Shown here: positions 1 through 10,499 of the stretch, piece by piece
Layout: each line of letters begins with the position of its first letter
How positions within the stretch are numbered: the first letter of the stretch is position 1
From: Willaertia magna
Lineage: Eukaryota > Heterolobosea > Eutetramitea > Acrasida > Naegleriidae
Reading direction: 5' to 3'
DNA length: 27,578 bases
Assembly: GCA_902984215.1 (NCBI GenBank)
Contig: CADWAF010002491.1
Coordinates: 1 to 27,578 of the forward strand
Made by a program: the position numbers and the translations under genes
Notes under the pieces: generated by a model
Databases searched by the model: none
What the model was told of the DNA's origin: nothing
What the model saw: the letters and a program-made list of their open reading frames with translations, nothing else

Positions 1-158
1 AAGATTAGTGCTGTCCACTTAAAATTGTAACCCCCAAAAAAATTTATTGAAAGTTTGTAAAAATGGAAAGCATAAATTAAATTGATTTTAGAATTCCAAA
101 ATGTTGAAATTATTAAAGTTTATGGGCTGTAGCGCATGTTAATCAGAAACTTCAAAAA

Positions 159-1736
159 ATGCCAACACACTTTGTGCCTCTAGACAATTTCCTAAAGTCT
201 AGCAACAAGGATAAGACAGTTCCACACAAACAAGATGTGAAATTAAAAAAAAGTAACAATGTGAAAAAAGAAACAAGCACAGATAAAAATTTAGAAAACA
301 ACCTTATTTTTTCATCAATTAAAGATGTCAATACTCAACAACAAGAATTATTGTCACCCACTGAAAAATTGTGTGGAATTTCACCTCTATATCATTCGGA
401 TTTATTTAAAATTGCTTTAAATCCAACCTTAATTACCTGTAAACAATTAGCTTGGTATGGTGATTCTATTTTAAATCATACTATTTCACAAATATTATTT
501 AATAAATATTTAAATAAAAATAATTTAATAAATAAAGAAAAATTTACAATAAATTCACAATTTACAATGGAAGATTTAAAAACAATTAATGAAGAAAGAG
601 AAAAATACAAAACAAATCAAAGTTTATCTTGCTTTTTAAAATATGGAGCTAAAGAAATTTATGAAATGATTAATGTTGAAAACAATGGAGCAAATAGAGA
701 ACAATTAAATGAACATTCAATTGGAACAGTTTTTGAGGCAATTTTATGTTGGGCTTATCATGAAGATGAATCAAGAAAAAAGTATATTTTAAATCAAACG
801 AAGCAAATAAATACTGAGATAACAACTGAATGGAAATTGCCATCAATAAAAGAATGTGATAGTGAAAATAAAGCTACTTTATTTATGGTGGAAAAGCTAA
901 TGAATTGGGTTGATAGTGAAGAAGGAAAATTAAAGGTGACAAAAAAACCATTGTTGAGTTTAACGATTAGTGTTGACAACTATAATGACGACGATAATGA
1001 TTATAGAGATAATGAAAAAACTACATTTGAAATTGAAGATTTATCAAAAAGATATTTAGAAGATTTTGACAATTATAATGCAACAAAAGTGACAGTTTCC
1101 AATAATGATTTAAGAGATGATAGTGATAGCAGTGAAGATGAATTTGGTTTTAATAATTTGAAACATAAGGGAGTATCTAGTAGTAGTGGGTTAAAGAAAT
1201 CAGTTACTTCTAATATATTTTCACCAATTCAATCAATGATTAGAGAAAAAGCAAATGTTTTTATTAAGGAAGAAGAAAAAAAGAAAAAGGAGAAAAAACG
1301 ATCAATTATTTCGCTAATGGATGCCAGTGATAGTGGGATTGACTATTATGATTATTTGGATGAGTTTGGTTTTAATACAATGCCACATAAAGAAGAATCT
1401 ACTGAAATGGTGTGGAAGAGTAGAAGTAAAAATTATTACAAACAAAAAATTTATCCTTGTTGTGGAACTGGAGGTGATTATTGTAATAGAGCATATTGGA
1501 TTGATAAAGATTCATATCACAGTGGTAAAATTGTAGGAGGAGGGACTAGTAGACAGGGAGGTGGAAAGGCACCAACTGGTTCTTGTAATGATCATATCCC
1601 AAAAGGTAAAGGTTATTGGACATGTTGTTATAGAGATGCAACAAGTGAGGGATGTATAAAAACTGGTTATTCTAATTATTTAAAAAAGAAATCATCCCTT
1701 CGTTGGTTGACTTTGAATTCTGATTGGAGAGAATAA
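159..1736 (+). CDS. Degenerate RNase III-like domain protein with C-terminal paired-cysteine module
   Basis: Single open exon of 525 residues; the ATG has the A-rich context usual here. Residues about 75-215 look like an RNase III endonuclease domain. A signature-like stretch LAWYGDSILN (residues 97-106) matches the helix that normally reads ERLEFLGDSVL, and a second stretch TVFEAILCWAY (190-200) matches the family's DxFEALIGAIY motif. D102 and E193 are kept, but the signature-helix glutamates and the aspartate three residues before E193 are replaced (T190). Cleavage may therefore be lost, as in RNase III-fold structural proteins such as mitochondrial ribosomal mL44. Residues 250-410 are acidic and lysine-rich and probably disordered. 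The last 90 residues hold CC (434-435), C442, C476, CC (489-490) and C499 among glycines, a possible zinc-binding module. No double-stranded RNA-binding domain, PAZ or helicase is visible. The fold call is moderately sure; the function is unknown. Confidence 0.6.
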   Translation: MPTHFVPLDNFLKSSNKDKTVPHKQDVKLKKSNNVKKETSTDKNLENNLIFSSIKDVNTQQQELLSPTEKLCGISPLYHSDLFKIALNPTLITCKQLAWYGDSILNHTISQILFNKYLNKNNLINKEKFTINSQFTMEDLKTINEEREKYKTNQSLSCFLKYGAKEIYEMINVENNGANREQLNEHSIGTVFEAILCWAYHEDESRKKYILNQTKQINTEITTEWKLPSIKECDSENKATLFMVEKLMNWVDSEEGKLKVTKKPLLSLTISVDNYNDDDNDYRDNEKTTFEIEDLSKRYLEDFDNYNATKVTVSNNDLRDDSDSSEDEFGFNNLKHKGVSSSSGLKKSVTSNIFSPIQSMIREKANVFIKEEEKKKKEKKRSIISLMDASDSGIDYYDYLDEFGFNTMPHKEESTEMVWKSRSKNYYKQKIYPCCGTGGDYCNRAYWIDKDSYHSGKIVGGGTSRQGGGKAPTGSCNDHIPKGKGYWTCCYRDATSEGCIKTGYSNYLKKKSSLRWLTLNSDWRE

Positions 1737-1756
1737 CAAATATTTAAATACAAAAA

Positions 1757-2286
1757 ATGTCTTTGATTCAAGAGGAAAATGAATTTTCAGGCTTGATAAT
1801 GAAGCAAATAAGTGAAGATGAAACTAATTTTCAGCTAAGGCAGTTGTATGAAACTGTGAAAGGTACTAATTTTATGTTAAAGTGTTGTTCTCCTTTTTCC
1901 AAAATGTTTCATGAAGAATATAATAAATTCCATGGCTTTAAGGAAGACAATGTTTCTAATAACGAAACTTGCGAATCTGGTCAACTCAAATGTTTGTTAG
2001 AGAAAGTAAAGAACATGAGATCTATTGTTAATAATAAAGAAGTAGAGGCAAAGGGAAGGTTAAATTACGAGCAACAACTAGAAAGAGATCTTAAACAAAA
2101 GGAAGAAGAAATAATGTACCTGTCTGTGGATTTAAAGGTGTTGCAATACAACCAAGGTAAGTTAAGAGTAAATGAAATTTATTTACATTAAAAGAAAAGG
2201 AGAAAAACAGAGCAAACTCATACTCAAATATCTTAATACAAACACTAATAGATGTTTCAGAAGGTAAAGTTGGCCAAAAGAGTTAA
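1757..2286 (+). CDS. Small coiled-coil protein, two exons
   Basis: Begins 20 bp after the previous stop with AAAAAATGTCT. Exon 1 is 1757-2156. I place a 38-nt phase-1 intron at 2157-2194 (gtaag...aaaag) because exon 2 (2195-2286) then continues a charged helical protein of 163 residues. Residues about 75-140 are Lys/Glu-rich coiled coil; the rest has no motif I can name. The C-terminal pattern NILIQTLIDVSEG loosely recalls the end of the kinetochore protein CENP-H, but this is a weak resemblance. Just past the stop, the -1 frame stays open to a TAA at 2328-2330 and encodes a leucine-heptad helix (LNEKLMDLRNKL), so the true C-terminus may be about 15 residues longer if one A is missing in the run at 2276-2279. 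It is convergent with the TPR gene. Confidence 0.6.
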
Positions 2287-2357
2287 ACGAAAAGTTAATG
2301 GATTTAAGAAATAAATTATGCAATAATTAATACATTACTAATAGATTTACAATGGTA

Positions 2358-5300
2358 TTACTTTTCTTCATCTTCTTTATCACCTGAAGTGGATTCAACA
2401 TCCTCCTCTCCTTTTTCTTCCTTATTATTCTTGCCTATTGGAGGTCGTTTAAATCTACCTTTTCCAGATTGTTTATCAGTTGACAAATGAGAGTCATCAT
2501 CTTTTTCTTCATCCTCAGAACGAACCTTCTTTATAGGCCTGTCTTTATCTGAACTTGAAGTGACTACATGCTCTTCTGTTACTGTTACAGTTGTTGTTGT
2601 AGAGGAACTAGCAATAGGAACATCTGTACTTATTTCTTCTTCTTGTTGTTGTTCTTCTTCGTATTCATCCATAGTTCTCTTGCCAGTAACCTTTGGCTCT
2701 TCTATACTTGTAGGCGTGACAACTGGAATAGGAGGAGTAGTTAAAGGTGTTGTACTAGTTTCACTGCTGATTGGTGGAGCATTATTAGTTGATTTTGCCA
2801 TCATAGATTTAAGGGCTAAAGATTTCATTTCCTCAACTCTTCTCTTTCTGTCTTCTTCCTTCTTTTTCTTTTCTTCTTCCTCGTCTTTCTTTTTCTTCTC
2901 TTCTTCATTCTTCTTTTTGTCTTCTTCATTCTTTTTTTTATCTTCTTTATAATGCTTTACTTCTTGTTCTAAAGTGTCAACCTTTTGTTGTAATTTTTCA
3001 TTTTCAATCTTTAAGGTTTGATTCTTTTCTTTTTGACTTCTCATAATTTCTAACATTTTATCTTTTCTACTTGTAAATTCTTCACTTTCGGCTTTCAACC
3101 TCTTTATTATTTCATTCTTTTCTTCTAATTGTTTTTTATATTGATCTTCTAATTCTTGTTTACTCTTTTGTGCTTGTTCTAAATCTTGTAAAAGATTTTC
3201 ATGAACTTCTGGATCTATTTGTTTATACTTTTGCATTAATTGTTGTACTTTGTTTTGCCATTTCAATACATCTTCTTTTAATATTTTAATTTCTTCATCA
3301 TTCATATCCTTTTCTTTTTGTAATTCAGCTATTCTTTGATTTAATGGAATTAATTGTGTTCTAGCTTCATTTGCTTCTTGTCTTGATGTTTCAAGTAATT
3401 GTAGAGTTTGATCATTTTGTTGTCTTAATGTTTTATTACTTTCTTTGAATACCTTAACTTGTTCTTGTAACTCAGATATAAATTGTTCAGTTTCATCATA
3501 CTCTTTATTCTTCTTTTGATTCTTTTCTCTTTCTGATTTAAGTTCAGTTTGTACTTGAGCTAACTCTTTATAAGTATGTTCTAATTTTTGTTTAGTATTC
3601 TTTAATTCTTGTTCAGTTATAGCAAACTTTGTTTTCATTGATTCTTTTTCTCTTCTTAAGAATGAAACGGTTTCTTGTAATCCAAGAATTTCTTGAGATT
3701 GATCCATTGGAACATGTTCAATAGAAGTATCAGTTGAGGTTTGAGCTTTCTTAAGTTGGATAGATAATGTCTCAACTCTTGAATGAGTTAACTCTAATTG
3801 TCGTTCTAATTCTTTAATTCTCTTTTCATCTTCTTCTCTTTGTTTACTTAATAATTCATTTTGTGTTCTTAATGATTCAACTTTCTTTTCTGTTTCTAAT
3901 TCTAAATGTTTTGCAGCACTTGTAGATATTTCATGTTGAACAGATAAATTATTGAATTCCTCCTTTTTCCTTTTAAGCGCTTCTATTGTTTCTGCATGTC
4001 TAATTAATTCTTGTTCATATTTATCTTGTGCATCTTTCCATAGTTGAATATGTCTTCTTAAATCTTCTCTTAGTATTTCAATTCTCTTTTCAAATGATTC
4101 TGTATTTAATTTATTCTCTTCAGATATTGTTTGAGTAAATTGTTTTTCTTTGTTTGCATTCTCATTGATTTCATTTAAGTGTTGTTTAAGTTGATCATAT
4201 TCTTCTGATTTTGATATTAGTTTTTGTTGAGTTTCTTTTAACTGTTGCTGTAAATCAATTATTTGTTGATTCAGTGCAGTAATCTTTGTTTCTAAAGTAG
4301 TTTTATATTTATCATAAGATTCACTCATTTCCTTCATTGTTTTATCATTTGATTCAACAACCTCTTTAAGATTAGCAACCTTAGATCTTTCAGTTTCCAA
4401 TGATTCCTTAAGATATTCATTTTCATTTTGAATCTTTGTAAATTGTAATTGAAGTTCAGAAAGATTAGTAGATGCTGTAACAGTTTCATTAGATGAAGTA
4501 TTACCTAATAATTGTTTTTCTAAAATCTTATTTAATCTATCTTCCGCAGAAGCTAATTTTTGATGTAATGAAGTGTTCTTTTCCATTTCATGTTCACAAG
4601 TAGATTGAAGTCTAGTAATTTCTTCTTTTAATTTATAAATTTCTTGTTGCTTATTTTCTAATCTTTCTTTGAAATCTGCATCAGAAAGGTCTAATTGTAA
4701 TTTACGTTCTCTTGCTAATATTCCTTCATCTTCAAGTTTTTTCTTTAACTCTGTAATTTCTGCTTTATAATATTCAATATCTTTACTGATCTTCTTTCTT
4801 TCTTCAACATCTCTGTTTTCAAGGCTAAATTGAATCTTTTGTAAACTACTATAAAATTCTTCTTGTCTAGATACATCCTTCTTTGTAACCTCAATTTCAT
4901 TTAACAATCTTTCATTTCTTTGTTCTAAATACAATTTATCTGATTTAAGTTGTATTATTTCATGTTCTAATCTTTTAATTTTGTCAAACTTTTCTTCAGA
5001 AGAAATTCTTGAAACTTCCAAATTCTTTTGTAGTGAATCAACAGTCTTTGTTAGTTGGTCATTTAGAGTTCGTATTCTATCAAGTTCTCTTTTAGCTGAT
5101 TCATATGCAAGATTAGTGGTTTTTGCAGTCTCTTTAGTAAATTCAAGTTCTGATGTAAGTCTAGCAACATGTGATTGTAGTTTAGAAACTTGTTCTCCCT
5201 TAATACTTATCTCTTCTTGTAATAATTTTCTATCTTTGATATATTCTTGTTGTAATTCTCTAATTTCTTTTAATTGTGTAAAATCATTTCTTTCTTGGTC

Positions 5301-7216
5301 ATTATTAGATTGAGATTTATTATGGGTATTAGAAGTATTTGTTTCGTTACTCTTTTCTTGTTCATCTAATAACATTCTTAGCATATCACGTTGTTTAATA
5401 ATTGATTGTGTCTTTTCCATTTGACGATGACTTTCCCTTTTCAATTCTTCAATTTGTTTTAAAGCTTGATGGAACTTCTCTTTAAAGTCTGAAGCCAATG
5501 CTTCTTGCAAAGACTTTGTTTCTTCTTCCTTTTCTTTTGTCAATTCTCTAATTGTTCTCAATAATTCCAAATTTCTTTGTTGAAGTTCATCTATATTACC
5601 AAATGAAACTAATCTTTGAGAAATTATAGCACCTCCATCAATAACTTCTGTAGATGATTCAGCAGTTCTATCACTAATAGATTCCTTTAATAATTCCTTT
5701 ACTTGATTAGATAAATCAGAACATAGTTGCTCAGAAACATACAGACGTTTTTTAAGAGATGAATTCTCCTCTGTCAAATGTTTAAACTCTACCTTTAACT
5801 TTTCATTTTCTTGAAGAACATCTTGTCTTTGTTTTGTAAGAATAGTATATTGAGATCTTAAATGTTCATATTCTTCTCTTTGACTTTGAATAATTGGTGC
5901 TTTTTCTTCTAAGTTCTTCAAAATGTTATCTAAAGTTTCATTTAACTTTTTATTTTCATTCTTTGTTTTTAATAAATCTTCACTAACTTTAACGAATTTA
6001 GAATAGATATCACTTGTACTAACACCTTGAGCAATAAGACTTGATGCTTTTAATTCAAGGTTTTGCTCTATAGATCTATCATGTTTAGAAATAATTTCTT
6101 CTAAATCTTCAATTTTTTCTTTTAATTGTCTAATTTGAACTTTAAATTCTTCTCTTTCATTTTCAAAACCTTTTTCTAATCTATTTTTTGATTCTCTTGT
6201 TAAATTAAGAGATTTTTCAAGTTCTTTAATTCTATCCTCTAAATCACTTACATGATTATTATTCATATCTAATAACCTCCTTTCATTCATTAATTCTTCA
6301 TTTAAATTATCTATTTGTTGTATATGTACATTCTTTAAATCTCTAATTTCTTCTATTTTTTGTTGAACATTAGTTAAATATTCTTTATTTAATTTCTCTA
6401 ATGCTTTAACTTTATCATTTAAATGATTGATAGTGTCATCTTTTGTAGAACATTGATTTTGTAAATCATTAATCTTTATAGAAGTTTCACTCTTCAATTT
6501 AACTATTTGTTCTTGTCTACTACTTAATTCACTATTCAACCAATTATTTTGTTGTTCTATTAATTCTTTTTCATGTTTTAATTTTTCATTTTCATATTTC
6601 AATGGTAATTGGGAAGATTCAGTACTTTGTACTTTCTCTTCTAATTCTCTTTTAATTTTATATTGTTCATTTAATTTTTCATTTAAGGTTTCAATACGAG
6701 CTAATTATGATATAATTTAAAAATTTAAAATTATTAATACTTACAATTTAAATCTTCCAATTCTTTATCTTTCTTTTCTGCGGTAATTAAAAATCGATTC
6801 TTTTCACTTTTTAAGTCTTCATTTACTTGATTAATTTTTTCAATTTCAAGTCTTTGCTCATGATATCTTTTTTCACTTTCTTTAATTTGAGATTTTAATT
6901 GTTCCATTTGATCCATGTACGATTTAAATTCTTCCTTGTATTCATCTATTCTTTTTAAAAGTCTTTCATTTTCTTCTCTAATAGCTTGTTGTTTTTGTTC
7001 GAAAGAATTTAATTGGGTTTCAGAAGATAATTTGTAAGCTTTAATTTCTTCTCTAGCCTCCAAAAGTTCTTCTTCCTTCTTTTCTATGTATTCCTCAGCT
7101 TTTTGTACTATAAGCAAAGGATTATCATGTATTCTTAAGTATTCTTCTTTGGAAAGAAAAGATGATTTAAATCCAGGAAGAGTATCGGATGATGATATAT
7201 TTTCACCCGTTAACAT
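2358..7216 (-). CDS. TPR: Nucleoprotein TPR (Mlp1/Mlp2/NUA family), nuclear-basket coiled-coil protein
   Basis: Two exons, 7216-6745 and 6700-2358, joined across a 44-nt phase-1 intron (6701-6744), give about 1604 residues, against roughly 1,900-2,400 in yeast and animals. TPR lines the nuclear-pore basket and acts in mRNA export quality control, chromatin exclusion and spindle checkpoint anchoring. Identity rests on conserved blocks inside the coiled coil: around residues 374-450 a segment with DIYSKFVKVSEDLL followed by LEEKAPIIQSQREEYEHL, and around 515-600 QRLVSFGNIDELQQRNLELL followed by IIKQRDMLRMLL. These match the characteristic TPR/Mlp order and spacing. Almost all of residues 30-1400 is predicted coiled coil. 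The last 200 residues are an acidic, Ser/Thr-rich tail with basic clusters (RPIKKVR) that could be nuclear-localisation signals. This is also the usual TPR layout. The start is an ATG preceded by an A run. Confidence 0.93.
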
Positions 7217-7355
7217 TTTTTTTTGGTTGAAAGAACTAAAGTTTTTTGTGAATGCTTATTTTTGGAATGGTTTTATTGTAAGCCTCGATTTTAATTACAA
7301 TATTAATGGTGATTAGTACAAAATTAATGTATAAAACTTTTATTTAAGTTAGTAA

Positions 7356-9994
7356 TTATTTTTTTGTGTTAAGTTGTGCTAGTTGTTGTTTCAATAATAA
7401 AATTTCTTGTTGTTGTTGTTCTATTATTCTATTCTTTTCTTTTAGAATGTCTATTGGTGTATTTAGTAAATTCTTTTTTGCTTTGGCTTCTCTTTTATAC
7501 TCCTTCAATAAATTAGTAACTTCAGTTTGAATTTCATGTGCTGTTGGTCTACTTTTAGCAGAAGGATTGATACACTTTTTTACTAATCCCATTTCACGTG
7601 GATATTTTAAAAGCATTTCATCTGGAATTATCATTTTTCTTCTTAATTGAGTAAGTACATGAACTCTTTCAGTATTAGTTATAAATTTACAAAATAACTC
7701 GAACAATATTATACCAAGAGAATATATATCTGCTTTTTCATCAGAAATATCATGGGAGAATGTTTGTTCTGGACTTGCATATAAACTAAAATGTGTGGAG
7801 GCATGCTTTAGTTTTTGGTGATATACAGTATTTTGGTGGCTATTTGTTTTTTTATCTGTAGCTCCTTGATTTCTAGACTCTGTCAATGTTTGTTTTAAAT
7901 ATTTAATAAATATAGATTCAAAGCCTCCAATTTTTACAAGATTGTTTTCAGTATTTAAGAAAATGTTTGATGGTTTTAAATCTCTATGAATTAACTTTCT
8001 GTCATGAATGTGACAAACTCCATCCACAATTTGCAAGAAAATCTTCATTGTTTGTCTAATATTCATCTTTTTCTGTTTTAATCTTTCACTATTTGTTAAA
8101 TAATCTTCAAGCGTTCTAGGCTCACACAATTGCATCACTATATATAAAACCATTTCAAATTTGTTTTTCTTTTCATTAAATATTTGTTCCAATAAATGTT
8201 TGACAGAGTTACCGACATTAAGTGTTTCTTTATCTTTAATATGAGTACTAGAGGATAACTCGGTAGCGTGAGAATGGACTTGACTGGTAAGAGGTGTTGA
8301 TTGTTTTTTAGGAGTAATTCTTTCCTTTTGTTCAAGAGCAAACTCAAGATATGATTTGTTTGGAGGAGGAGAAGAAGGACATTCAAATCTCCCAACTTTA
8401 AGGTGGTGGGGTGTAATTGGAGTACTAGAAGTAGTATCCTTTTCAAATTCTATGGTACAGGAAGTAGGGGTTTGACATTGTTTTTCTTCTTTTGTTAACA
8501 TTTCATCAATTTTATGTACATCTCCATTCCAAAAGTAATTTGGATCGTCAATTGAGTTAGTAATATTTTTCTTATTGTCATGGTGATTTTCTCTTTGTGG
8601 TTCGAACCATGCTTGATAATATCTTACAACATTTAAATGGTCTAGTGAAGCTAATACACGAACTTCTTTAACAACCCTTGAATATACTTTTTCTAGCTCA
8701 GCTGTATTCTTAAAAGAAAATGTAACTTTCTTAATACAATACCATCTTGTCATTTGTTATCATTAATAAATTGTTAATGTTAAGCTTTGAAAAAGTAATA
8801 CTTACCTTCCATCAATTTTACCTTTTGCTTTTACAACACAGCTAGAAGGGTGTAAGGGTACTTGCTTTGATGGATTAATTGGTTGAACCTTATAAAAATC
8901 AGAGTGAAATCTACTGACAGTATAAAAAGATGGTTCATAAATAGGTAAATAAGATATTTCCTCGTCATCGTCATCTTTTTCAACTGCGCTTATTGGTGAA
9001 CCTTCATGTTCAGAAAGAAAACTTGCGTGACTTTCAGAACGAGTTAATTTAAGTTGTTTTTTAGTATTTACATGTGTTCCAGTTGTTTCTGTATTGCCAC
9101 AACGACTGTCTGTATCCATACTGTTAGTTTCGTAATGAACAGTAATTGGCCAATTCTGTACAACATCATTTATCATAGATTTACAAACTTGTTTTAAAAA
9201 CTCAACATCTAAAAACTTTGGATTCGTTAAATAACCCAAACTATACAAATGTCTTGTTAATCCTATTAAAAAAGACATGTCTGAGTATTGGTTTGAAATG
9301 TGTTGAAGAAGGAAAAGCATTAACATTTCTCGTTTATCTGATATTTAATTAATTAAGCTTAACTAATAAAGGCTATTCACTTACCTATAGAATCTTTTTT
9401 ATGATTCTCTTCTTCTTTTTTATTCTTACTGTTAATTTCTTCTTCACTTAAAGAATCATCATCTTCTAAACTAAATCTTCTAAACCAATGTTTATAATGC
9501 TTAGTACGATTAGAAAATTGTGAAGTAGGTTCTTGAAAACTTTTACTTAAAAAGCTTTCATTCACATTCTCTTCTTCTAATTTTTTAGGTTCCGCAAAAT
9601 TCATAAAACTTCCTCCACTCCAACTACTTGATAATGTAGAGGATAGTATATTACTAAGAGCATCACCTTCATCATCACTTGATATTTCACCTGAATTACT
9701 TAAAGATGCTAATTTATTGCGTTTTTGTTGAATATAATCCACCATTTCATTTACTAATTCTTCTTTGGGCGACGATTTACTTTCACTACTACCGAAGGAA
9801 GAAGGTCTAAATACATCTCCGGTACAACATTGTTTTGGAGAAAAGTTTAAACCATTAGAAGATGGAGAGGTTTCAGCTCTTCTTTGTTCGTATTTAAAAG
9901 TACTCGTTGAAGGATTATTCAGTAAAGGAACGGAAGATGTATTTACAGTATATCTACGAGGATGATGTTGTTTAGTTAATAACTTATTATTCAT
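7356..9994 (-). CDS. eIF2-alpha kinase-family protein (HRI/GCN2-like), probable pseudokinase
   Basis: Three coding exons: 9994-9385, 9337-8806 and 8745-7356, with introns 9338-9384 (47 nt) and 8746-8805 (60 nt), giving 843 residues. The ATG at 9994 is the first in-frame start; the frame is open upstream to a likely splice acceptor at 10073. Residues about 207-240 (LMLFLLQHI...YSLGYL) recall the N-terminal region of HRI. The kinase domain has DGRWYCIKKV with the VAIK lysine K386, HLNVVRYYQAWFE typical of GCN2/PERK/HRI, a long insert of about 150 residues, HRDLKPSN (636 onward) and the activation-loop YASPEQ. Two essentials are missing: the glycine loop reads PLHPSSCVVKA (364-374), and DFG reads GFE (655-657). 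This suggests a regulatory pseudokinase or a kinase with unusual nucleotide handling. A short coiled coil with a Q run ends the protein. Confidence 0.85.
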
Positions 9995-10041
9995 TTGATG
10001 ATAAATTATTCTTAGTGTTTTAGTGTTTCGTTTGCTGTCAG

Positions 10042-10065
10042 TTACGTTTTGTAAGAGAAATTCAT
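10042..10065 (-). other. Possible 7-codon upstream ORF of the kinase-like gene
   Basis: If the transcript enters at the acceptor-like tttttgtag ending at 10073, its first ATG in this exon (10065) opens a seven-codon frame that stops at 10042-10044. It lies 47 bases before the main ATG at 9994 and in another frame. Stress kinases of the eIF2-alpha family are often under upstream-ORF control in other organisms, but the function here is inference. Confidence 0.3.
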
Positions 10066-10072
10066 TCACGAT

Positions 10073-10325
10073 CTACAAAAAATTGACTGTGTCTACTCAA
10101 TAACAATAAATAATCTTTTTTTTTATTAAATTGTTGTTTTGTGCGGAGCGCTTTATGAAAACTTCAAAAGAAGACAAGAGAAGACGCGAGGATATGGGGA
10201 AAGAATATTAATTGGAAATGTTTTCCTTTCGATTATTTGAGGCAATAAACAAAGCAAGTTTTTTTTATTTTATTACGGAGTAACTGTACACGTTGAATAG
10301 CTTTTATATCACCAAGTTGACTTAC
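10073..10325 (-). other. Candidate 5'-UTR intron of the kinase-like gene
   Basis: On the minus strand, AAG|gtaagt at 10325 is a strong donor, and tttttgtag ending at 10073 is a good acceptor. In the frame needed to join the kinase exon, the sequence just upstream of the donor meets a TAA and has no ATG, so the upstream exon would be untranslated. At 253 nt this would be much longer than the coding introns here (38-60 nt), which lowers confidence. Confidence 0.35.
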
Positions 10326-10457
10326 CTTAGACAGGGAAACACGTTGATACAATTAGTGCAATCTGTTTTTTAACATTTGTGCTTAATGTATAATAAACAA
10401 TCAAAGCGAATCAACAGTAATAAAAACTACAATGTTATATTTTCTCATAAGTCATTA

Positions 10458-10469
10458 TTTTCCCGCCAA
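10458..10469 (+). promoter_or_regulatory. E2F/DP-like element upstream of the XRCC3-like gene
   Basis: The sequence TTTTCCCGCCAA is an essentially perfect match to the E2F/DP consensus TTTSSCGC. It stands out in a very AT-rich spacer about 30 bp before the ATG at 10500. E2F factors drive S-phase and DNA-repair genes in most eukaryotes that have them. Use here is inferred. Confidence 0.4.
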
Positions 10470-10499
10470 TAGTGGAATAATTTTTTTAAGACAAAAAGA

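Larger units (their letters stand above)
10070..10499. promoter_or_regulatory. Divergent intergenic region between the kinase-like and XRCC3-like genes
   Basis: This is the only stretch above 300 bp without coding sequence. No frame of useful length is open and no tRNA-like cloverleaf was seen. It holds the candidate 5'-UTR intron of the minus-strand gene, a GC-rich patch at 10143-10151 (gcggagcgc), T and A runs, and an E2F-like element at 10458-10469 close to the plus-strand ATG. It must carry both promoters. Confidence 0.6.

Noticed and set aside
131..135. AGCGC motif shared by spacers at 131, 10147 and 26178
   Set aside because: The same core also occurs inside coding sequence (for example near 3974), so three copies are not convincing as a regulatory element.
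1..158. Possible upstream exon of the RNase III-like gene
   Set aside because: The ATG at 63 runs into a stop after five codons and no convincing donor links to the gene; probably promoter or neighbouring UTR.
2157..2260. Alternative longer intron ending at gatgtttcag
   Set aside because: It would skip an exon that reads as good helical coding sequence; the 38-nt intron keeps it.
2264..2280. A 17-nt GT...AG segment that would splice the small coiled-coil gene into the open -1 frame
   Set aside because: It is far shorter than any other intron here (38-60 nt); a missing base in the A run explains the frame change more simply.
2560..2952. Long open frame opposite the TPR C-terminal region, rich in Ser and Phe
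   Set aside because: It is the complement of Lys/Glu codons (CTT/TTC runs); the minus strand is clearly the coding one.
10067..10069. GTG as the start of the kinase-like protein
   Set aside because: Non-ATG starts are not expected; the first in-frame ATG is at 9994.
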